Source of the DNA: Deltaproteobacteria bacterium
GTDB taxonomy: Bacteria > Desulfobacterota > Desulfobacteria > Desulfobacterales > C00003060
Assembly (NCBI GenBank): GCA_019309815.1
Contig: JAFDFO010000023.1
Coordinates: 1-14,941 of the forward strand
Direction: 5' to 3'
Length of the DNA stretch: 14,941 nt
Below, one piece after another: positions 1 through 7,617 of this stretch; the first letter of the stretch is position 1, and each line of letters starts with the position of its first letter. A program made the position numbers and the translations under genes. The notes beneath the pieces were generated by a model. It searched no databases, was not told the origin of the DNA, and was given only the letters and a program-made list of their open reading frames with translations.

Positions 1-1940
1 ATTTCATACATGGAAGGCACACCGTCGCCATCGTCGTCCGGGAGGTTCTCGTCAGCCCCCATATCATAACCGGCGCCCTGCGGTCTGACGTCTCCGTCTA
101 TATCATCAGCAGGGGCTCCGTCTGGGGTAGCCGTATCGACACACGGTGAGGCCAGGAAGATATGGTAATCCCCGGGACCCAGAAACATAGGATTCGCATT
201 GATGTTGCCCGTCCCCGCATGTCCACCCTGAACATCGGAATAGGCAACAGTGGGAGCAACCCCGGTGTCGACTTGATTGGGGGTGTTGCCCCACAGGATG
301 GAGTTGAGGACGGTTATGGGGGAATCATCCATACTACCGATTCCGCCGGCTCCCTCCGTGTTTCCATCGTTGTCCGCGATCGTGCAGTTGGTGAGTGAAA
401 TTTCGGCACTGTCCAAACCCACTCCGCCAACCAACCATGATCCCGTGTTGCCGGTGATCATACAGTTCGTAAGGCTGGGAGAATTGGTGTTCTCGGTCCA
501 GATTCCGCCGATCCCCCCCTCGTTTTGGGTCACGTAAGTTCTATCTATGTTGACATCGCCAATCCCGAGGACGGCGATTCCGCCCACGTGGCATCCATCC
601 CCACAGCCTGTTGCTACGTTGTTAGTGACGTTGCAGTCCTCAATGGTACCCGCACTGTAAAAGAAAGTGATTCCGCCCGCCACCGATCCTTCGTTGTTAT
701 CAATAGTGACGCCACTGATCGTCGGGGAGCCCAGTGAGTCCGTACAACGAATTCCGCCCACTCCCCATGCAGTGTTGTAGCTGACGTTACCGCCACTGAT
801 GGTCGGGGAGCCGCCAAAGGTACTCACTCCACCCACAGTGTAAGGGGGACCTCCAGTGAATCCCCATGCCCCGTTGTAGCTGACGTTACAGTTGCTGATG
901 GTCGGGGAGGCATCCCACGTTTCAATGCCGCCAGTATAATATCCACTGTTAAATGTAACGGCACAGCCACTTACGGTGAGGGAAGCCGGTGAGTCCCAAT
1001 TTGCGATTCCGCCGACATACCATCCGCTGTTGTAGGTAACCGTCCCGCCGGTAATCGTCGGAGAGCCTCCTAAGAAGTGGGCTCCGCCGGTGCCGAATTC
1101 AGGGTTGCTAGCCCACCAGAAGTTGGAGTTGTAGCTAATGGTACAGCCGGTGATGGTCGGAGAGGCATCCTCGCACAAGATACCGCCGACTTCTAACCCA
1201 CTGTTGTAGCTAACCGTAACTCCGGTCATGGTCAGAGAGGCCTCGGACTGTCCGTTATAGATCCCGCCGGCGCCCCAGGAGGTGTTGTAGCTGATGCTGC
1301 CCCCAGTGATGGTGGGGGAGCCGCCATAGAAGGCAGCGCCGCCTGCGGTGTCGTAGCTTTGGATATTCGTGGAGTTGTACGAAAGGTTACAGCCGCTGAG
1401 GGTAGGAGAGCCGCCCTCGAAGCAGGCTGCACCGGCCCATAAGCCCGAGTTGAATCGAATGTTGCAGCCGCTAAGGGTAGGAGATGAATCATAACCTTCG
1501 ATGCCGCCGCAAGACTCCCAACCGTTGTATTGCATGTTGCAGTCGGTAATGGTTGGAGAAGCGCCATTGCAGAAGATTGCAGCGAAATCCGCATACTCGA
1601 TCCTGAATCCTCTAAGCACGGAGTTCGATCCCTCACTGCTTTTGAAAAGGAACCCGTAATCACCATCTTCAGGTCCGCAGTTGATGGTGCAATCTCCGGG
1701 ACCGGCGCACTCCACGGTGATTGCCTTTCCCTGGAAATCTATGTCCGTTTCCGTGTAGGTGCCGGGGTCAGCCAATACCGTATCTCCGGGACCGGCAGCC
1801 GTAATCGCGTTCTGAAAGGACGGATACGGATAGCTGCCAGGCACGATGAGTGTGGCTGCGAAGGCGGTGACTGCCACCATGATTGCAGCAACGGACACCG
1901 CGCAACAGCTCAGTATCAGACGGATTTCCTTCTTTCTCAT
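1..1940 (-). CDS. Exported right-handed beta-helix repeat protein, choice-of-anchor Q type (partial, C-terminus outside window)
   Basis: A single open frame reads leftward from an ATG at 1938-1940 to the window edge without a stop: 646 complete codons. A strong Shine-Dalgarno (GGGAGGAAG) precedes the ATG. Residues 1-29 form a Sec signal peptide (basic MRKKEIR, hydrophobic core, cleavage site AFA|A). From about residue 130 to 552 there are some 16 coils ending in variants of SPTITGCTISYN, with spacers rich in GGI, the pattern of right-handed parallel beta-helix (pectate-lyase-like) surface proteins. After the last coil (NSILWGN, 546-552) comes a choice-of-anchor Q-like ending (DIDGDVRPQGAGYDMGADE, 613-631), then a calcium-loop-like DDDGDG at 635-640. 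The protein is therefore probably secreted or anchored at the cell surface. Substrate and enzymatic role are unknown; no catalytic residues were recognised. Anything beyond residue 646 is outside the window. It stands alone, tail-to-head with the rsmE-tRNA unit. Confidence 0.9.
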   Translation of the reverse strand, partial: MRKKEIRLILSCCAVSVAAIMVAVTAFAATLIVPGSYPYPSFQNAITAAGPGDTVLADPGTYTETDIDFQGKAITVECAGPGDCTINCGPEDGDYGFLFKSSEGSNSVLRGFRIEYADFAAIFCNGASPTITDCNMQYNGWESCGGIEGYDSSPTLSGCNIRFNSGLWAGAACFEGGSPTLSGCNLSYNSTNIQSYDTAGGAAFYGGSPTITGGSISYNTSWGAGGIYNGQSEASLTMTGVTVSYNSGLEVGGILCEDASPTITGCTISYNSNFWWASNPEFGTGGAHFLGGSPTITGGTVTYNSGWYVGGIANWDSPASLTVSGCAVTFNSGYYTGGIETWDASPTISNCNVSYNGAWGFTGGPPYTVGGVSTFGGSPTISGGNVSYNTAWGVGGIRCTDSLGSPTISGVTIDNNEGSVAGGITFFYSAGTIEDCNVTNNVATGCGDGCHVGGIAVLGIGDVNIDRTYVTQNEGGIGGIWTENTNSPSLTNCMITGNTGSWLVGGVGLDSAEISLTNCTIADNDGNTEGAGGIGSMDDSPITVLNSILWGNTPNQVDTGVAPTVAYSDVQGGHAGTGNINANPMFLGPGDYHIFLASPCVDTATPDGAPADDIDGDVRPQGAGYDMGADENLPDDDGDGVPSMYE

Positions 1941-2149
1941 GGCTCTTCCTCCCTACAATTTGAGGTATCAGAATCGAATGAAAAGAGTTGCGTCCGTATA
2001 TTGTTAAGTTTTAATCAACTATCCCGCTATTTAAGAAAAGTCAAGACTCTTTGTGGTGTTTTTTCCCATAAGTTGGAAACTCAAGTGCGGGGGCAAGTTG
2101 GCCATTAGCCCCATTTTCTATATTTGCTCACTGCCCGTGCTTTTCAAGC
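1941..2149. other. Intergenic region upstream of the beta-helix gene
   Basis: No gene was recognised here. The region must carry the minus-strand promoter of the beta-helix gene. A TTGACT hexamer on the minus strand (2044 to 2039) is a possible -35, but no convincing -10 lies 16-18 bases further on, so no promoter is called. A plus-strand open frame that covers 1530-2108 has no family resemblance and mostly overlaps the beta-helix gene. Confidence 0.5.
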
Positions 2150-2189
2150 AAAAAAGGGAGTCAACCAATGATGGCTAACTCCCCTTTTT
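2150..2189 (-). terminator. Rho-independent terminator after tRNA-Phe
   Basis: Read on the minus strand, AAAAAGGGGAGT pairs with ACTCCCTTTTT (one bulged G), with further pairing of TTAGCCA against TGGTTGA inside. The hairpin ends in a run of six T. It lies 14 bases beyond the CCA end of the tRNA, so it most likely ends the rsmE-tRNA transcript. The A-run on the other side could also make it work in the plus direction. Confidence 0.8.
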
Positions 2190-2202
2190 CATGATTCTTG
2201 TG

Positions 2203-2278
<76 letters not shown>

Positions 2279-2312
2279 AGCGCGAAAAAGCTATTGAAAC
2301 CCTTGGGACTTG

Positions 2313-3071
2313 TCAAGGCTTTTCTGGAGGCTGTCTTAGGTCACCAAACAGGTACTGGAGAATCGTGCATGCGGCAACCATTGCAGTGTCGGCCTTAAGG
2401 ATTCTGGGGCCCAGAGAGGTACACTGAAACCCGAAATTGACTGCCATTTGGATCTCATCGGGTGAAAAGCCCCCTTCCGGGCCAATGAGGGCCAGCACTT
2501 TGCCCGCATCTTTAGCTTCCTCCGGGCGGAGTGTGGATGCCGGCTCAGAATCGTCGTCATGGAAGATGATTGTGCGGCTGTAAGCTTCGGAGGCATGAAC
2601 CAACGCTTCAAAGGAAATGGGGGGGGCCAGGCGGGGTGTTTGAGACCGACCGCACTGCTTCAGTGATTCCCATGCGATCGTTTTCCAGCGCCGCTCTTTT
2701 TCTGCCCAGCGCTCTGATTTCGGTTTTGGCACGCTGCGTTCAGCAATGACCGGGATTAGCGCATGGATCCCCAGTTCGGTAGCCTGCCGTACAACGCCGT
2801 CCATCTTCCCCGCCTTGAGAAGGCCTTGTCCGATGGTGATTCTCGCAGGAGACTCTGATGTTGAAGGAAACGCTTCTTCCACAGACAGGATGATTGCTTT
2901 GGGTGTGCTTTCAATGATCCTGGCGCGATACTCTGAACCCTTGCCATCGAACAGAAATAGCTCATCTCCAGGCTTCAAGCGAAGTACGGTTCGCACGTGC
3001 TTGAAATCCGGCCCTGTGAGCTTTGGCCTTTCCGATAGGATCTTCTCTCTTTCGAGAAAAAAGCGTCTCAC
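2313..3071 (-). CDS. rsmE: 16S rRNA (uracil(1498)-N(3))-methyltransferase RsmE
   Basis: 252 residues, the usual size for RsmE. By family knowledge it uses S-adenosylmethionine to methylate N3 of U1498 in 16S rRNA of the assembled 30S subunit in the cytoplasm. The N-terminal PUA-like part begins MRRFFLER and includes HVRTVLRLKPGDELFLFDG (25-43). The C-terminal SPOUT (trefoil-knot) methyltransferase shows LLKAGKMD (84-91), QATELG (96-101), the cofactor loop LIGPEGGFSPDE (195-206) and LGPRILKADTA (220-230). The start codon is GTG at 3069-3071, supported by a Shine-Dalgarno GGAGGA nine bases upstream; the nearby upstream ATG is out of frame. The gene is followed by tRNA-Phe on the same strand. 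The 508-base gap to dgt contains its promoter, which I could not pin down. Confidence 0.96.
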   Translation of the reverse strand: MRRFFLEREKILSERPKLTGPDFKHVRTVLRLKPGDELFLFDGKGSEYRARIIESTPKAIILSVEEAFPSTSESPARITIGQGLLKAGKMDGVVRQATELGIHALIPVIAERSVPKPKSERWAEKERRWKTIAWESLKQCGRSQTPRLAPPISFEALVHASEAYSRTIIFHDDDSEPASTLRPEEAKDAGKVLALIGPEGGFSPDEIQMAVNFGFQCTSLGPRILKADTAMVAACTILQYLFGDLRQPPEKP

Positions 3072-3362
3072 CGTGAGTGGTCCTCCATGGCGCTGTCGGT
3101 TCAGCGTGAATCAACGGCACTTTGCCCCAATTGCCAATAGACGTCAAGTGCACGTGTGTGTTTCAGGCAAGACACTTGCTCAGAGGGGAAAAGCTGACGC
3201 ATGCGGGGCGACTGTCTTGCTCAAGTAAGACATTAATAAGGGACCATATATGTTCCAAAAACAATCCTATTCTGAACCAACACGCTCGGCCAGGATAGGC
3301 GAGGGGGTTGGAGGGGCTGGGACTCCCGCGAGCTCAGTCGAGTCGTTCATCCCCGCCCCGGG
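3072..3362. other. Intergenic region between divergent rsmE and dgt, left part
   Basis: No coding region is supported. It must hold the rsmE promoter (minus strand); a TTGACG at 3147-3142 on that strand is only a weak candidate, since its partner at the -10 distance is poor. Small palindromes are present: GCAAG-ACA-CTTGC at 3168-3180 and GTCTT...AAGAC around 3213-3231. At about 3246-3285 the sequence ATATGTTCC...TTCTGAACCA resembles, in inverse orientation, ATATGTTCC...TTTTGAACCA at about 3486-3508. These two could be the outer ends of a decayed element around the MITE-like hairpin. Confidence 0.5.
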
Positions 3363-3482
3363 ATGGGGACTAGGGGACGTCCATGGGGACTAGGGGACGT
3401 CCATGACATTTCAACATTCTATGTCTGGCAAGGCTTTCCGTGCCGAGAATGTCAATATTTCATGGACGTCCCCTAGTCCCCC
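3363..3482. repeat. MITE-like long inverted repeat with a tandem 20-base duplication in its left arm
   Basis: The arm at 3385-3420 and the reverse complement of 3446-3481 match over 36 bases with only a few mismatches. Both begin GGGGACTAGGGGACGTCCATG and both end ACATTCT. The left end is duplicated: the 20-base unit starting ATGGGGACTAGG occurs twice in tandem (3363-3382 and 3383-3402). The central 25 bases contain a further small hairpin (GGCA.GG-CTTT-CC.TGCC, 3427-3444), so the whole segment can fold into one long stem. There is no reading frame inside. It is probably a non-autonomous mobile or REP/BIME-like dispersed element. A hairpin regulatory role for dgt is a less likely alternative. 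Confidence 0.75.
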
Positions 3483-3579
3483 ACAAATGGTTCAAAACGG
3501 AACATATTTTTGACAACCGCTCTATATTTCCATGCCTTAACGTGTTGTAAATTCCTCTTCTTTGCTATACGGTGCGCCC

Positions 3580-4617
3580 ATGACGATTCGGGAGCGCCTT
3601 GAGGAAGAGGAAAGAAGAACACTCTCTCCATCAGCCGCACTGAGCAGTGAGAGCCGGGGGCGATTGGTTCCCGAGGAACCGTGTGAAATCAGAACTGCTT
3701 TCCAGCGGGACAGGGATCGGATTATACACGCCAAGTCCTTCCGGCGCCTCAAGCACAAGACACAGGTTTTTCTCTCTCCCACCGGTGATCATTACCGCAC
3801 CCGTCTCACGCATACCCTGGAGGTTTCACAGATTGCCCGAACAGTGGCCAGGGCTCTCCAGCTCAATGAAGTGCTTGCCGAAGCGATTGCCCTGGGCCAT
3901 GACCTCGGCCACACGCCCTTTGGCCATTCTGGCGAAGCAGTGCTTAACGAGATTTTCCCCAACGGATTTTCCCATCACGCACAGAGTCTGAGGGTCGTGG
4001 ATGTCCTTGAGAGAGACGGGCGGGGCCTGAATCTTACTGCTGAGGTGAGGGATGGCATCTTGATGCATTCCAAGGGCAAGGATGAGATCTTCCCGGATAG
4101 CAGTGCCTTGCCTGAGACGCTTGAAGCCAGGGTGGTCCGTGTTTCTGACATCATTGCCTATGTGAATCACGACCTTGACGATGCCGTTCGAGGAGGTCTC
4201 ATCGTCAGCAAAGACATTCCTGAGGTTTGTCTCGAACTACTGGGAGATTCCCATGCCAGACGCATCGATACGATGGTAAAAGATGTTATCTTTACGAGCC
4301 TGGAGGAGTCCCCTCTGGAGCTGCGAATGCGTGATGACACCTATGCGGCTTTGGTGACCCTTCGGGACTTTCTGTATGACCGCGTGTACGAGATACGCGA
4401 GGTTCACGACGATTTTGTGCGGGCCAAAAAGGTGATCTCCGAGCTTTACTACCGCTTGCTAGAAGACGAAAAGCTCTTTGGGGAACAAATCGGAGAGAGT
4501 ATGCCAAACACCTCTCGGGAACAGACTGTCCTTGATTTCATTGCGGGTATGACAGACCGGTATGCCCTTCATTTGCATGACAAGATATTTATGCCGAAGC
4601 CCTGGATGGTGTACTAG
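3580..4617 (+). CDS. dgt: Deoxyguanosinetriphosphate triphosphohydrolase-like protein (HD domain)
   Basis: 345 residues from the ATG at 3580, matching the shorter type-2 dGTPase-like subfamily rather than the roughly 500-residue E. coli Dgt. Such enzymes cleave dNTPs to deoxynucleoside plus tripolyphosphate and help control the dNTP pool. The N-terminus MTIRERLE and the block RDRDRIIHAKSFRRLKHKTQVF are typical. The metal-binding HD residues are visible as H78 (THTLEVSQ), H107-D108 (LGHDLGHTPFGHSGE) and D190 (RVSDIIAYVNHDLDDA). An in-frame TTG at 3562 would add six residues. The ATG is preferred because it gives the family N-terminus, although neither start has a clear Shine-Dalgarno. The gene is preceded by the MITE-like repeat and followed by 237 bases before valS. 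Substrate preference cannot be read from sequence. Confidence 0.93.
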   Translation: MTIRERLEEEERRTLSPSAALSSESRGRLVPEEPCEIRTAFQRDRDRIIHAKSFRRLKHKTQVFLSPTGDHYRTRLTHTLEVSQIARTVARALQLNEVLAEAIALGHDLGHTPFGHSGEAVLNEIFPNGFSHHAQSLRVVDVLERDGRGLNLTAEVRDGILMHSKGKDEIFPDSSALPETLEARVVRVSDIIAYVNHDLDDAVRGGLIVSKDIPEVCLELLGDSHARRIDTMVKDVIFTSLEESPLELRMRDDTYAALVTLRDFLYDRVYEIREVHDDFVRAKKVISELYYRLLEDEKLFGEQIGESMPNTSREQTVLDFIAGMTDRYALHLHDKIFMPKPWMVY

Positions 4618-4745
4618 TGTCGTGTCCCCGAAGCTATTTACCAAAGTCAATGCAAACATCATCTCCGCGCTGAGTCGTCAAAACTCGAATTTGCGGCTGA
4701 GGCCCTACAATAATAGGGCTGGGCTGTACGGCGGCGGCTCTCCAC

Positions 4746-4773
4746 TTGACAGATTCAAGAATAGCGTGATATT
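4746..4773 (+). promoter_or_regulatory. Possible sigma-70 promoter of valS
   Basis: TTGACA (4746-4751) is a perfect -35 hexamer. GATATT (4768-4773) matches four of six -10 positions at a spacing of 16. Transcription would start near 4780, giving a leader of about 75 bases that includes the hairpin at 4808-4835. This is sequence resemblance only; the -10 is weak. Confidence 0.4.
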
Positions 4774-4807
4774 CGCGGCCCAACGGTAAATAGGAATAAG
4801 ATAGAAT

Positions 4808-4835
4808 GGGGGTTGGGAGAGCAAACCCCCTTTTT
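4808..4835 (+). terminator. Terminator hairpin in the valS leader
   Basis: GGGGGTT (4808-4814) pairs perfectly with AACCCCC (4824-4830) around a nine-base loop and is followed by TTTTT (4831-4835), a classical intrinsic terminator on the plus strand. It ends only 19 bases before the valS ATG, and the valS Shine-Dalgarno (TTGGAG, 4841-4846) lies between. It either ends dgt transcripts, with valS then needing a promoter within or before the hairpin, or acts as an attenuator for valS. Confidence 0.7.
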
Positions 4836-4854
4836 GAGTTTTGGAGACTTTTAG

Positions 4855-7560
4855 ATGAGTGAACATGAACTGCCAAAGGGGTATGAGCCAGCGGAAGTAG
4901 AAGAGCGTTGGTACGCCTACTGGGAAACGGAGGGCCTTTTTTCCGCTGACGACGTGAGTACGAAAGGACCCTATTCAATCGTCATCCCTCCGCCCAATGT
5001 GACCGGGGCACTTCACATGGGCCACGCCCACAACAACACTTTGCAGGACATCCTCTGTCGTTACCGGAGGATGAAGGGCGATAACGTGTTGTGGATGCCT
5101 GGCACTGATCATGCCGGAATTGCCACTCAGAACGTGGTAGAGAAAGAGCTTGCCAAGGAAGGGAAAGACCGGCACAGCCTCGGGCGGGAAGGGTTTATTC
5201 AACGGGTCTGGCAGTGGAGGGAGGAATACGGAGGCGTCATCATCAAGCAGTTGAGGCGCCTGGGGGCTTCTTGTGATTGGGATCGGGAGCGCTTCACCAT
5301 GGATGAGGGACTCTCCAGGGCTGTCAAGACTGTGTTTGTCTCACTCCACGAACAAGGCCTGATTTATCGAGGCAACTACATCATCAACTGGTGTCCGCGT
5401 TGTCAGACCGCCCTGTCAGATCTGGAAGTCGATCACGAGGACCACAACGGCCATCTCTATCATGTTCGGTACCCGTTTGAGGAAGGAGAGGGCGGGATTA
5501 TTGTGGCCACGACCCGCCCGGAGACCATGCTCGGGGACACGGCGGTGGCAGTAAACCCAAAGGATGAACGCTATCAGGGGCGGGACGGAAACAGAGTGAT
5601 ACTGCCGCTGATGAACCGGAGCATTCCCATCATATTCGACGAGTATGTGGATATGAAATTCGGCACAGGTGCCTTGAAGATCACGCCTGCCCACGATCCT
5701 CATGACTTTGAAATTGGCCGGCGCCACAACCTTGACTCCATCAAGGTGATCGGGGGCGACGGGCACATGACCGAAGAAGCGGGCCGTTTTCAGGGAAAAG
5801 ACCGGTTTGAATGTCGCGAGGAAGTCATTGAGGCCCTGAAGGAAGAAGGACTGCTGGAGAAGGTGGAGCCGTACCAGCACAGTGTGGGGCACTGCTACAG
5901 GTGTCGCAATACTGTAGAGCCGTATTTGTCCAAACAATGGTTTGTAAAGGTAAAGCCCCTGGCGGAACAGGCCATTGCCGCTGTTGAGCGGGGTGACACA
6001 CGAATCATACCCGATACCTGGACCAAGACATATTATGAGTGGATGAACAATATCAAGGACTGGTGCATCTCCCGGCAAATCTGGTGGGGACACCGTATTC
6101 CGGCGTGGATGTGTGAAGACTGCGATGAACTGATTGTGGCCATGGAGCCGCCTGCAAAGTGCCCTGCGTGTGAGGGGGGCACCCTTGTTCAGGAGACCGA
6201 TGTCCTTGACACGTGGTTCAGTTCCGCCCTCTGGCCCTTTTCCACAATGGGGTGGCCCGAGAAAACGCAAGCCCTCGAAACCTTTTATCCTACCTCTGTT
6301 CTTGTCACAGGATTTGATATCCTGTTCTTCTGGGTTGCCCGAATGATGATGATGGGGCTCCATTTCATGGGTGACGTTCCCTTCAGAGACGTCTACATCC
6401 ACGCCCTGGTTCGGGACGCCGAGGGCAAGAAGATGAGCAAGTCAAAAGGGAATGTCATTGATCCCTTGTTCGTGATCGATCAATATGGTGCGGATGCCTT
6501 CAGGTTCACTTTGGCTGCCCTTGCCGCCCAGGGCCGTGACATAAAGCTTTCCGAAGATCGCATAGAGGGATACCGTCACTTCATAAACAAGCTCTGGAAT
6601 GCGGCTCGCTTTGCCCTCATGCATGTGTCAGATTTTGAGCCGGATGTGTCCGCTCATGATGTCAGACACTTTTCTTTGGCTGACAGATGGATCTTGAGCC
6701 GCCTCAACACCGTGACGGAAACGGTGACAGTCGGCATTGACGAATACAAATTCAATGACGCGGCAAACGCCCTGTATCAATTCGTGTGGCATGAGTTCTG
6801 CGACTGGTACCTTGAAATCATCAAGCCAGTTCTCTACGGACGGCCCGGCAAGGCTGGTGGTGGCGGGGAGTCAGCGGAAACGCCTGAGACCGGCCATTAT
6901 GAGACCACGCGTTTTGTCCTGTGGTCTGTTTTGAATCAGACCTTGCGTCTGCTTCAACCCTTCATTCCCTTTGTATCTGAGGAGATATGGGACAAACTCC
7001 CGGGCACTGAAGGGTCAATTATGGAGGCGGAGTTTCCGGTGAGTTCAAAAGAACAGCATGACCCGGATGCTGAGCGGGTCATGGAAGTGCTCATGGGCGT
7101 GGTAAGCGGGGTACGCAATATAAGGGGTGAGATGAACGTGCCACCTTCCTTGCTGGTCGAAGTCACTGTTCAGAGTGCTGACAAAGAAGTCCGGGAGTTG
7201 ACTGAACAGAGGCGAGGCACTATCATCAACCTTTGCAAGGCAAAGACGCTGGACGTGATGCCACTAGGGGAGCGACCTCGTTCATGCGCTACCTCCGTCT
7301 TTGGGAATGCGATCATATTTGTCTCGTTGGAAGGCGTGATTGACTTTGAACTGGAACTGGGGCGACTCAACAAGGAGATTGCCAAGATTACCAAAGAGCT
7401 CTATGGAATTGACAAAAAGCTGAGCAACGACGATTTTTTGGAAAAGGCCCCGCAAGAGGTGGTTGAAAAGGTCCGGGAAAAAGGGGCGAAGCTTTCGGAG
7501 AAGAGAACCAGGTTGGAGGAGAACCTGGAGAAGGTCAGCAAGGCGGCAGGCAATGTCTGA
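4855..7560 (+). CDS. valS: Valine--tRNA ligase (ValRS)
   Basis: 901 residues, normal for bacterial ValRS. This cytoplasmic class I synthetase charges tRNA-Val with valine and edits misactivated threonine. The HIGH signature appears as HMGH at 54-57 within PPPNVTGALHMGHA, and KMSKS at 526-530. The editing (CP1) domain includes ATTRPETMLGDTAVAV. Four CxxC pairs are visible: C180/C183, C347/C350, C420/C423 and C436/C439, consistent with two zinc sites as in Thermus ValRS. The anticodon-binding domain contains NKLWNAARF. The last 70 residues (about 830-900) are the tRNA-binding coiled coil, with the conserved FLEKAP. The start ATG has the Shine-Dalgarno TTGGAG eight bases upstream. nadC follows after 57 bases, so the two are probably co-transcribed; the leader hairpin may regulate the unit. 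Confidence 0.98.
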   Translation: MSEHELPKGYEPAEVEERWYAYWETEGLFSADDVSTKGPYSIVIPPPNVTGALHMGHAHNNTLQDILCRYRRMKGDNVLWMPGTDHAGIATQNVVEKELAKEGKDRHSLGREGFIQRVWQWREEYGGVIIKQLRRLGASCDWDRERFTMDEGLSRAVKTVFVSLHEQGLIYRGNYIINWCPRCQTALSDLEVDHEDHNGHLYHVRYPFEEGEGGIIVATTRPETMLGDTAVAVNPKDERYQGRDGNRVILPLMNRSIPIIFDEYVDMKFGTGALKITPAHDPHDFEIGRRHNLDSIKVIGGDGHMTEEAGRFQGKDRFECREEVIEALKEEGLLEKVEPYQHSVGHCYRCRNTVEPYLSKQWFVKVKPLAEQAIAAVERGDTRIIPDTWTKTYYEWMNNIKDWCISRQIWWGHRIPAWMCEDCDELIVAMEPPAKCPACEGGTLVQETDVLDTWFSSALWPFSTMGWPEKTQALETFYPTSVLVTGFDILFFWVARMMMMGLHFMGDVPFRDVYIHALVRDAEGKKMSKSKGNVIDPLFVIDQYGADAFRFTLAALAAQGRDIKLSEDRIEGYRHFINKLWNAARFALMHVSDFEPDVSAHDVRHFSLADRWILSRLNTVTETVTVGIDEYKFNDAANALYQFVWHEFCDWYLEIIKPVLYGRPGKAGGGGESAETPETGHYETTRFVLWSVLNQTLRLLQPFIPFVSEEIWDKLPGTEGSIMEAEFPVSSKEQHDPDAERVMEVLMGVVSGVRNIRGEMNVPPSLLVEVTVQSADKEVRELTEQRRGTIINLCKAKTLDVMPLGERPRSCATSVFGNAIIFVSLEGVIDFELELGRLNKEIAKITKELYGIDKKLSNDDFLEKAPQEVVEKVREKGAKLSEKRTRLEENLEKVSKAAGNV

Positions 7561-7580
7561 ATCAGACGCGAATCGATCAG

Positions 7581-7606
7581 GGGTTCCCAGAAAAAGACTG
7601 GGTCCC
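7581..7606 (+). other. RNA hairpin between valS and nadC, abutting the nadC ribosome binding site
   Basis: GGG-tt-CCCAG (7581-7590) pairs with CTGGG-t-CCC (7598-7606) around the seven-base loop aaaaaga. There is no T-run, so it is not an intrinsic terminator. The nadC Shine-Dalgarno GGTGA (7607-7611) begins at the very next base, so the structure could influence nadC translation or mark an mRNA processing point. The fold comes from sequence inspection only. Confidence 0.5.
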
Positions 7607-7617
7607 GGTGAGTGAAT

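Noticed and set aside
540..1560. Repeated short phrases that could suggest a CRISPR or tandem array
   Set aside because: The repeats vary, their spacing varies in multiples of three, and they translate to beta-helix coils on the minus strand; no constant repeat-spacer pattern exists.
1232..1666. Minus-strand open frame of 144 codons
   Set aside because: It is in another frame of the beta-helix gene; its length comes from the repetitive DNA.
1905..1910. Possible lipobox (ILSC) in the beta-helix signal peptide
   Set aside because: The cysteine comes before the hydrophobic core, and a normal signal peptidase I site (AFA|A) follows the core.
1530..2108. Plus-strand open frame of 192 codons
   Set aside because: It lies mostly opposite the signal peptide and first coils of the beta-helix gene, has no family resemblance, and the minus strand has a ribosome site, signal peptide and clear repeats.
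2746..3228. Plus-strand open frame of 160 codons
   Set aside because: It is antisense to rsmE and has no recognisable family.
3510..3538. TTGACA upstream of dgt as a promoter
   Set aside because: The -35 is perfect, but at 16-18 bases spacing no acceptable -10 exists; the nearby TATATT is too close.
4618..4854. T-box riboswitch in front of valS
   Set aside because: No T-box consensus or long leader is present; only a simple terminator hairpin is visible.
5416..6402. Minus-strand open frame of 328 codons
   Set aside because: It is antisense to the well-conserved valS coding region and resembles no family.
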